DNA from: Streptomyces cavernicola
GTDB taxonomy: Bacteria > Actinomycetota > Actinomycetes > Streptomycetales > Streptomycetaceae
Assembly (NCBI RefSeq): GCF_029968035.1
Contig: NZ_JASCIQ010000054.1
Coordinates: 1-51,264 of the forward strand
Direction of reading: 5' to 3'
Length of the DNA: 51,264 nucleotides
A program made the translations under genes and the position numbers. A model generated the notes under the pieces. That model saw only the letters and a program-made list of their open reading frames with translations. It ran no database searches and had not been told where the DNA came from. Positions 41,746 through 48,504 of this stretch are shown here, piece after piece (within the stretch, counting starts at the first letter, position 1; each line of letters begins with the position of its first letter).

Positions 41746-44700
41746 GGCCGTCCTCCGTTCTGCACGAAGTCCGCGACGCGGGCGGCGGCGCGGCCGTCGT
41801 CGAGGTCGCAGTACGTCTCCCGGAACGCGGCGTGGGCGGCGGCGTGCCCGGCGGTGGCGGCGAGCGGGTCGGCGAGGGCGGCGAGGAGTTCCTCCTGCCC
41901 TGCGACGAGCGGTCCCGGCGCCTTGGTCTCGAAGTCGAAGTAGAAGCCGCGCAGGGTGTCGCGGTAGTGGTCGAGGTCGTGGGTGTGGAAGATCATCGGC
42001 CGCCCGGTCTGGGCGAAGTCGAACATCAGCGAGGAGTAGTCGGTGACCAACACGTCACTGATGAGCAGGAGTTCGGCGACGTCCGGGTAGCGGGTGACGT
42101 CGCGGACGAAGCGGCTGCCGGGGATGGTGCCGCCGACGAGGTAGTGGCGGCGGACGAGCAGGACGTGCTCCTCGCCGAGGGCACGTTCGGCGGCGGCGAG
42201 GTCGAGCTGCAGGTCCAGCCCGTAGCGCCCGCCGTTCTTGGGCTGGTTCTCGCGCCAGGTCGGGGCGTAGAGGACGACCTTGGCCTGCTCGGGGATGCCG
42301 AGGCGTTCGCGTACGGCGGCGGCGACCTTGGCGCGGTCGGGGGCGTGCAGCAGGTCGGCGCGCGGATAGCCGTACTCCAGGACCTCGCCCTCGTACCCGA
42401 AGGCGCTGCGCAGGACGGGGGTGGAGGCGCGGTTGGGGCTGACGAGGGCGCTCCACTGGGCGGCGCGGCCGGGGAGCGTCGCGATGTAGGCGGGGTCGGC
42501 GGAGACGCTGCCTGCGACGTCCCGGCCGATGCGCTTGAGCGGGGTGCCGTGCCAGGTCTGGACGACGGTCTGGCCCTCGGCGCGTTCGAACCACTGCGGC
42601 AGCTGGGTGTTGGTGACGATCGCCCGGCAGCGGGCGAGGGCCTCGTACCACTCGGCGCTCCACAGCACGACGGGCCGAGCGCTGGGCGGGACGACGGCCT
42701 GCTGGTCGCGGACCACCCACAGGTGCTCCAACTCGGTGTCGCGGGCGGCGAGTTCCTCGTGGACGGCGCGCGGCGAGTCGGAGTACTGGCGGCCGTCGAA
42801 GCTGCTGTAGAGGACGGCCTCGCGGCGCGGGGAGGCCCGCAGCTCCTGGTAGCGGGCACGCAGTTCGCGCTGGCGCACGGCGCCGCGGTCGGCTTCGGGC
42901 AGGGCGCTGCCGGAGGCGATGAGGAGCCGGTCGTGGGCGCGCCGCTCCAGGCGGAACTCCCGCCCGCCGAGCTCCCGTACGAGCGGCAGGGCCTGGTGCT
43001 GTCCGGGGGCGACGTGCATGGGCAGGGCCTCGCCGACGCCGCCCGCGGGCCGGAAGTACAGGTACCAGCGGCCCTCGGCGAGCGGCAGCTCCCCGGCGAG
43101 CCCGGCGACGGCGGCCGGGGCGAACGTGGCGTGGAAGCGCCCGTCGTGCAGCTGGACGGGCAGCACGATCTCCTCGTCGTGGCCGCTGTGCCTGAGGACC
43201 AGGTCGACGTTTCCGGCCCGGAGGGCGGGGAAGCTGCCGCCGACGGTGAGTTCGCCGTCGGCGTCCCAGTCGAGGGTCTCGGCGATGGGGCGCACGGTCT
43301 GGTCGCGCAGCTCCAGGTTGCCGCTGGAGTTGGCGGTCAGATACAGCTCGCGGCCGGGGCGCAGCGCGTAGCGGCCGGACGGCAGCGTGTCCCGGGCGCC
43401 CACGGGGACCCTGCCGCCGTCCGCGTGCAGCAGGTACGCGCCCCAGGGCTCGGCCTCGCGGGGTTCGGCGTCCGCGCCCGGCGTGAACGCGGTGATCGGC
43501 ACACGCGCGGTGAACGTCCGCCCCTGAGTGGGCAGTTCGACGTCTACGCCCTCCTTGGAGTGCCAGTTCTCCACCCGCAGGCGCATCCCGGTGACCGGCT
43601 CCAGGAGGCTGCCCTCGAAGACGATCTCGTCGCCCTCCTGGCGGTGGCCGGTGAGCTGGGCGAGGGTGCGCTCCACCTTCAGCTGGAGCCGGCCGCGGTT
43701 CAAAACCGGCACTACGCGCGCGTGGTCGTCGATGTAGTGCACGGCGGCGGGCGTGGTGCCGCCCGGCATCCGGAGCGGTCCGCGGCGCGGCGCCCCGCCG
43801 CCGAGCACGGCCGTCTCGGCCTGCCAGACGGCGCTGCGCCGCCCGGTGAGCAGCTTCCGCGGGTCGACGACGGCCTCGAACCCGGCCCAGTCGTAGCGGT
43901 GCAGCCCCTGCCGGGAGGCGTAGGCGGCCTCGCGCTGCACCGTCGTACGCGTCTTCAGCGGCACCAGACGCCGCTTGCCGAGCCGCAGCCAGACGAGCTT
44001 GACGCGCCCGGCGAAGCGTCCTGCGGGGAGGTTGCGGCAGTAGGCGAAGCCCTTCAGGTGGAGCTTGCCGTCGCGCCATTCGGCCCCGGAGATCCGGGTG
44101 ACGAGCGGGAGCTCGGATCGTTTCAGCGCCGCCACGTCGCGGGGCAGTTCGCGCTCCAGGACCGGGTAGTCGGCCCGCCGTCTGCGCAGCCCCCGCACCC
44201 GGAACGCGCCGGGGTGGCCCTTCTCGTACGCGAGGAGGGCGAGGACCTCGTCGAGGCGGCGCTCGATGACGAGCTGCCACTTGACGCGCAGGTGCAGGGG
44301 CAGCGCGGTGAGCACGGAGCGGTCGACGGCGGCCGCGAATCCGCCCGCGTGCCGCAGGAACGCCTCGTGGTAGGCGGCGTCCCCCTCGGGCAGGACATCG
44401 AGGAAGTAGCGCAGGTCGGCGACGAGCACGGAGGAGTCGTAACGCCGCTTGCCCTGGGCCCACTTGGCGTGTTCCTCGGAGCCCGGCGCGGCGGCCGCGG
44501 CGCGTTCGGCGAGGAACGCGGAGGCCTTGGTGCAGGCGGCGGTGCGCTCCTCGACGGCGCGCGGGGTGGTGCGGCGGTTGGTGATGGAGCCGTCCCGGTC
44601 GCGCCAGAGGTAGACGGTGTCGCGCAGGACGTCCACGGAGGCGGCGAGGAAGTGCGCGGGCACGATGACGGGCGTGTCCTCGAACAACACCCCTTCGGGG

Positions 44701-45236
44701 AAGGCGAGTTCGTGCCGGTCCCAGAACTCCCTGCGGAACACCTTGTTGCAGGCGATGCGGTCGGCGAGCAGCGACCAGTCGCGGCTGACGTGCGTGCCCG
44801 AACGCGTCGCGCGCATGGGCTTCTTGAACATCCAGGACTGCTCGGCCCTGCCGTTCACCCGCAGCCGGTGCACGTTCCCGCTGACGAAGTCGGACCCGGA
44901 CTCCTCCAGGGCGGCCAGCATCTTCTCGTACGCGTCGACGGGCACCAGGTCGTCGCTGTCCACGAAGGCGAGGTGGGTGCCGCGGGCGTGGGCCACACCG
45001 GCGTTGCGGGCCGCGCCGAGGCCGGCGTTCTCCTGCTGGTAGAGCCTGAACCGCGGGTCGCGCGCGGCGTGTTCGCGGGCGATGCGGGCGCTCCCGTCCG
45101 TGGACCCGTCGTCGATCATGACCACTTCGAGGTCGGTCATGGTCTGGCCCGCGAGCGACTGCAGGCAGGCGCCGAGGTAGTCCTCGACGTTGTGGACGGG
45201 GACGACGACGCTGAGGCGGGGTGCCATGCGGTGCAC
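41742..45236 (-). CDS. GT2 - beta-domain - CDP-glycerol glycerophosphotransferase (TagF-like), 1164 residues
   Basis: The N-terminal GT2 domain is intact in appearance (VVVPVHNVEDYLGACLQSLA, MIDDGSTDG, FVDSDD, and EDTP later). A long middle region (about 380-790) contains several beta-sandwich-like segments with repeated short motifs such as EGRWYLYFRPAGG. The C-terminal Glyphos_transf domain has canonical QTWHGTPLKRIG, VLYAPTWREN, LVTDYSSLMFDFAQTGRPMI and RGFYFDFE. It is larger than typical TagF (about 720 residues). The GTG at 45236 has GGAAGG five nucleotides upstream; ATG 45227 is an alternative. It is coupled to the next gene by a 4-nt overlap. About 200 bp upstream is the TylF-type gene on the same strand. 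Confidence 0.88.
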   Translation of the reverse strand: MHRMAPRLSVVVPVHNVEDYLGACLQSLAGQTMTDLEVVMIDDGSTDGSARIAREHAARDPRFRLYQQENAGLGAARNAGVAHARGTHLAFVDSDDLVPVDAYEKMLAALEESGSDFVSGNVHRLRVNGRAEQSWMFKKPMRATRSGTHVSRDWSLLADRIACNKVFRREFWDRHELAFPEGVLFEDTPVIVPAHFLAASVDVLRDTVYLWRDRDGSITNRRTTPRAVEERTAACTKASAFLAERAAAAAPGSEEHAKWAQGKRRYDSSVLVADLRYFLDVLPEGDAAYHEAFLRHAGGFAAAVDRSVLTALPLHLRVKWQLVIERRLDEVLALLAYEKGHPGAFRVRGLRRRRADYPVLERELPRDVAALKRSELPLVTRISGAEWRDGKLHLKGFAYCRNLPAGRFAGRVKLVWLRLGKRRLVPLKTRTTVQREAAYASRQGLHRYDWAGFEAVVDPRKLLTGRRSAVWQAETAVLGGGAPRRGPLRMPGGTTPAAVHYIDDHARVVPVLNRGRLQLKVERTLAQLTGHRQEGDEIVFEGSLLEPVTGMRLRVENWHSKEGVDVELPTQGRTFTARVPITAFTPGADAEPREAEPWGAYLLHADGGRVPVGARDTLPSGRYALRPGRELYLTANSSGNLELRDQTVRPIAETLDWDADGELTVGGSFPALRAGNVDLVLRHSGHDEEIVLPVQLHDGRFHATFAPAAVAGLAGELPLAEGRWYLYFRPAGGVGEALPMHVAPGQHQALPLVRELGGREFRLERRAHDRLLIASGSALPEADRGAVRQRELRARYQELRASPRREAVLYSSFDGRQYSDSPRAVHEELAARDTELEHLWVVRDQQAVVPPSARPVVLWSAEWYEALARCRAIVTNTQLPQWFERAEGQTVVQTWHGTPLKRIGRDVAGSVSADPAYIATLPGRAAQWSALVSPNRASTPVLRSAFGYEGEVLEYGYPRADLLHAPDRAKVAAAVRERLGIPEQAKVVLYAPTWRENQPKNGGRYGLDLQLDLAAAERALGEEHVLLVRRHYLVGGTIPGSRFVRDVTRYPDVAELLLISDVLVTDYSSLMFDFAQTGRPMIFHTHDLDHYRDTLRGFYFDFETKAPGPLVAGQEELLAALADPLAATAGHAAAHAAFRETYCDLDDGRAAARVADFVQNGGRP

Positions 45237-45433
45237 ACGATCCTTCCGGGCGGCAGGGCTACGACGACGGGCCCTTCTACGGCCCTACGGGTTAACAACA
45301 GGCGGCACTTCGCACGGTCACCCCATGACGGCCGTTCGAGTGAAAATAAGCCGATCCCAACCCCGCGGCACTCACGCCGCGCGACCGGGACCGGCCCAAC
45401 TCGCAGAGGAGAACTGGCTGTTGAGGCCGACCG

Positions 45434-46261
45434 TCACGGCTTGACGGTGATCCGCCCCTCGTCCATCCGCAGCAGCAGCAGCTGCTCGCCGGTGCGCTCC
45501 AGGAACTCGTCGACGGCCTGACGGGAGCCCTGCCAGTAGCCGTAGTCGTCGATCAGGAGGACGCCGCCGGGCGACAACCGGTCGTAGAGGTGGTCGAGTT
45601 CGTGCTTGGTGGAGGCGTACCAGTCGGTGTCGAGGCGCAGGATGGAGATCTGCTCGGGGGCCTCGTCGGGGACGGTCTCCTCGACCTTGCCGACGACGTA
45701 GTGCATCCGCTCCTTGGGGTAAGGCACCGTCTCGAAGCCGGACTTGACGTCGTCGAGGTCGGCGACGGCCCAGATCGGCCGGTCCTTGCCCTGGATCTCC
45801 AGGAGTTCCTGCGCGGGCCGCCCGTCGCGCCGCACGTCCACCTCGGTGGGCGGGGTCATGCCCTCGTACGTGTCGAAAAGGTACAGGTGGCGGTCGGTCG
45901 CGCCGAGCGAGAGCAGGGTCTTGGCGCAGGCCTGCATCGAACCGCCGCGCCACACCCCGCACTCCACGATGTCGCCGGGGATGTCGTGGGCGACGACGTG
46001 CCGGATGGCGAGGATGAAGGCGTTGAGCTTCTCCGGCGAGGTCATCGTCCGCGGCTTGACCTCGCGGATGATCGCCTTCGCCTCGTCGTCGTAGTCGTCC
46101 GGGAAGACCAGGCCCTTCGCCTTCGGCTTCGGCTTCGCCTTGGGGGCCGGCGCGGCGGCGCCCGCCGCCGGGGCCGGCTTCTGCGCGGGGGCGGTCGCGC
46201 GGGTCAGGTGGTATCCGGTGAGCTGCTTCAGTACGCCGTTCACTGCGTTTCGCCATGCCAT
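45434..46261 (-). CDS. TylF/MycF-type sugar O-methyltransferase
   Basis: The 275-residue protein has an Ala/Pro/Lys linker (about 22-50), then a TylF-family fold with VECGVWRGGSMQACAK (about 99-114) for SAM, DTYEGMTPPTE, LRLDTDWYAST with the Mg-binding acidic residues, and LIDDYGYWQGSRQAVDEF. TylF and MycF methylate deoxysugar hydroxyls in macrolides; relatives occur in surface glycan loci, which fits here. ATG 46261 was chosen because the open frame upstream to 46480 runs back into the neighbouring gene. The ribosome binding site is poor. A methyltransferase gene lies 55 bp upstream on the same strand. Confidence 0.88.
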   Translation of the reverse strand: MAWRNAVNGVLKQLTGYHLTRATAPAQKPAPAAGAAAPAPKAKPKPKAKGLVFPDDYDDEAKAIIREVKPRTMTSPEKLNAFILAIRHVVAHDIPGDIVECGVWRGGSMQACAKTLLSLGATDRHLYLFDTYEGMTPPTEVDVRRDGRPAQELLEIQGKDRPIWAVADLDDVKSGFETVPYPKERMHYVVGKVEETVPDEAPEQISILRLDTDWYASTKHELDHLYDRLSPGGVLLIDDYGYWQGSRQAVDEFLERTGEQLLLLRMDEGRITVKP

Positions 46262-46316
46262 GCGGCGGGACGATACGCGCGCGCCGCCGCCGATGTCACG
46301 TTTCGTCAATGAGCCC

Positions 46317-47060
46317 TTACTGTCCGTGCGGGGCACGGGTGTTGGGCTTCGTGGGCGCCGCGGGCTCGGGCACGGCGGCGGGCCTGCCGCACTGCGCGCG
46401 CGTGGCCAGCGGTTCGGGCGTCGGGACGCCCTCGACACCGCCGACGCGGTTGGCCCACCACCGAGTGGTGGCCCGAACAAAGGTCATGGTGAGCCGGGGA
46501 TACGCCTTGGGCTTACGGAACACCCCCACGGTGTCCCCCCAGTAGGCACTCTTGGCGTCGATCCCCTTGTAGCTGTGCCAAATCCCCTTCATAGGCGGGA
46601 AGTCCGTATAAACCTCGACGAGTTCGAGCTTCGTGTACGCCGCGAGGGCACGGAAACCGTCCGGGTAGTAGCGCCAGCAGTCCTGCTGGTCGTGCACATG
46701 GCCGCGGGACGGGGCGGTGACGAAGGCGGTGCCGCCGCCGGGCCTGAGCACGCGGGCGATCTCCAGCATGGACGCCCAGAAGAACGGAATATGCTCGAAG
46801 GCCTGCCCGGACAGCAGGAAGTCCGCGCTGTTCGACTTCACCGGAACGCGGTACGGCTTGGCCATCACGCGGTCGACGTTGGGCCCGTCCCACACGTCGA
46901 CCCCGCAGTAGTCGATGTCCCGCCCCTTCAGGAGCTCCTGGTGCGTGAGCTTCTGCCCGTCCGAGACACGTGACCCGAGGTCGACGACCCGCTGCCTGCG
47001 GTCGGTTGGCATGTACTCCTCAATGCAGAGTGCCATCTGCTCGTACGCGGACCTGTGCAC
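46317..47060 (-). CDS. Class I SAM-dependent methyltransferase
   Basis: This 247-residue protein has VVDLGSRVSDGQ (SAM motif I), YCGVDVWDGPNVD (acidic residue), SADFLLSGQAFEHIPFFW and ARVLRPGG, the methyltransferase-11 pattern. Its C-terminal 40 residues are low complexity (Pro/Ala/Thr). The start is GTG with GAGG six nucleotides upstream. It is the first gene of the minus-strand glycan operon, with repeat copy E and the divergent plus-strand pair upstream. A role in methylating the glycan or lipid carrier is inferred from position. Confidence 0.84.
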   Translation of the reverse strand: MHRSAYEQMALCIEEYMPTDRRQRVVDLGSRVSDGQKLTHQELLKGRDIDYCGVDVWDGPNVDRVMAKPYRVPVKSNSADFLLSGQAFEHIPFFWASMLEIARVLRPGGGTAFVTAPSRGHVHDQQDCWRYYPDGFRALAAYTKLELVEVYTDFPPMKGIWHSYKGIDAKSAYWGDTVGVFRKPKAYPRLTMTFVRATTRWWANRVGGVEGVPTPEPLATRAQCGRPAAVPEPAAPTKPNTRAPHGQ

Positions 47061-47171
47061 GGCGCCTCATCCTCACGTCGACTGCGTTGCGCTCCTCAAC
47101 GCCAACGCACGACACGAGGTCACGCCCACGAGCTTTCCCCGCCACGGGCGCCAGCCCCCGGACCCCCGCTC

Positions 47172-47508
47172 CTCAAACACCGGAGGGGCTAGCTTTCAGG
47201 GCTCGGGGAACTGCGCGCCCAGCCACAACGGCGCAGCGGACGAACAACGACCGGGGGCGGGGCTGGTTTTCAAGGGGCGCGGGGAACTGCGCAACCAGCC
47301 ACGACGAAGCGGCAGACGAACAACGACCAGGGACTGGGGGGGGCGAAGCCCCCGACCAGGGGCGCGGGGAACTGCGCGATCAACGACGACGGCGCGGCAG
47401 ACGAACAACGACCGGGATCCGGGGCGCAGCCCCGGCCTGAGCGGGGGTCGGGGGCGCAGCCCCCGGGGGCTGTCCGCCGAGGACTTCGGGAAGGGGCGGG
47501 GCGGGGAA
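47172..47508. repeat. Streptomyces intergenic repeat, copy E (expanded, three tandem box-2 units)
   Basis: Box 1 in altered form (tcaaacaccggaggggcta, 47174-47192) is followed by three box-2 units starting at about 47198, 47273 and 47358. Each reads aggggcgcggggaactgcgc or close and ends in gacgaacaacgacc. The right arm ttcgggaaggggcgggg follows at 47485-47501. GC-rich hairpins such as gggggcgaagcccccg separate the units. It fills most of the 496 bp between two divergent genes, unlike the other copies, and must contain or flank both promoters. Confidence 0.82.
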
Positions 47509-47556
47509 AAAGCGCGCCGCACAACCCCCACCCCCAAAGAGGCGCAAAGTAAGCAG

Positions 47557-48504
47557 ATGCGCCCACTCCTGGAGCGGCTAGCCGCAAGCCACCCCCGCGG
47601 CCACACCACCCTGCTGCCACCCCCCACCCACCTCTCCCTCCGGGACAGCCGAACCCTCAACCTCGCCCTGCCCCCACCGGAGCCCGTGGGCCGCGCCCAC
47701 CTCGCCGTGTCCCGCGCGGGCATCCGCCACGAGGTCCCGTTGACGATGGAGCGACTGGGACCGGGCGGCGCCCGACTCCTCACCGCAACCGCCACCCTCC
47801 GCGGCCCCGCCCCCGACAGCCGCCCCGCCCCCGACGCCCCCGACACCCCCGACACCCCCGGCCTGCAACTGACCGATGGCATCTGGCGGTTGACCCTCGT
47901 GACGACCGCCCCGGAGGGCCGCGTACGCCGCCGCGGGTTCCCCCTCTCCCCCGAGCCCGCACCCCCGAACGAGACCCCGCTGCTGCCGCACGCCCCGGAC
48001 CCCAGCACCGGCGCCCTGATCCGTCTCGTCCGCTGCCCCGGCGGCCGAGCCGCACTCCAGGTCGACCGCCCCTCGCCGCACGCCGAGCTGCTCCGCTTCG
48101 AACCGCGCCCGGACGGCGCCGTCCTCCACGGCCGGCTCATCGGGGCCCCACCCCACGGCTGGCAAGCAGAGGCCGTACGCCGCCGCGACGGCGCGAAAGC
48201 ACCGGCCCAACTGACCTGGCAGGGCAGCGAGTTCACGATCCTCCTGCCGCTCGACGGCATGCTCGCGGCCGGCCCCGGCCAGTGGGTGTGGGGCTTCCGG
48301 CTGCTGCGCCCCGGCCACGGCCGGGCCCACCGCGAACTCCCGCTCGCCCGACGCCTCACCGACGTACGCGACCCGGCCGCCGCCTTCCCCGCACCGTTCC
48401 GCGTCTGTGCGCTGCCGTACGGCGCTCTCGCCCGGATCCGCCCCCACTTCACGGGGTCCGGCGCGTTCGCCGTGACCTGCCTCGAACTGACGGAGAGCCG
48501 ATGA
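47557..48504 (+). CDS. Unrecognised beta-rich protein of the glycan locus
   Basis: From ATG 47557 the protein has 315 residues. I do not recognise a family. It has no signal peptide or membrane helix, is rich in Pro, Arg and Leu, and has alternating hydrophobic stretches typical of beta-sandwiches: DGIWRLTLVTTAPEGRVRRR, GAVLHGRLIG, GQWVWGFRLLRPGHGRAHRE. These resemble in style the middle segments of the 1164-residue TagF-like protein (EGRWYLYFRP). Its stop overlaps the start of the GT4-Stealth gene (ATGA), so the two are co-translated and may work together. The exact start is uncertain because the frame is open into repeat copy E. Confidence 0.62.
   Translation: MRPLLERLAASHPRGHTTLLPPPTHLSLRDSRTLNLALPPPEPVGRAHLAVSRAGIRHEVPLTMERLGPGGARLLTATATLRGPAPDSRPAPDAPDTPDTPGLQLTDGIWRLTLVTTAPEGRVRRRGFPLSPEPAPPNETPLLPHAPDPSTGALIRLVRCPGGRAALQVDRPSPHAELLRFEPRPDGAVLHGRLIGAPPHGWQAEAVRRRDGAKAPAQLTWQGSEFTILLPLDGMLAAGPGQWVWGFRLLRPGHGRAHRELPLARRLTDVRDPAAAFPAPFRVCALPYGALARIRPHFTGSGAFAVTCLELTESR

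Noticed and set aside
38983..45521. Very long open frames opposite the TagF-like genes (38983-41943 and 41832-45521, plus strand)
   Set aside because: Their products lack domains, and they are mirror frames caused by GC3 bias in the minus-strand genes, which have clear domains, ribosome binding sites and overlaps.
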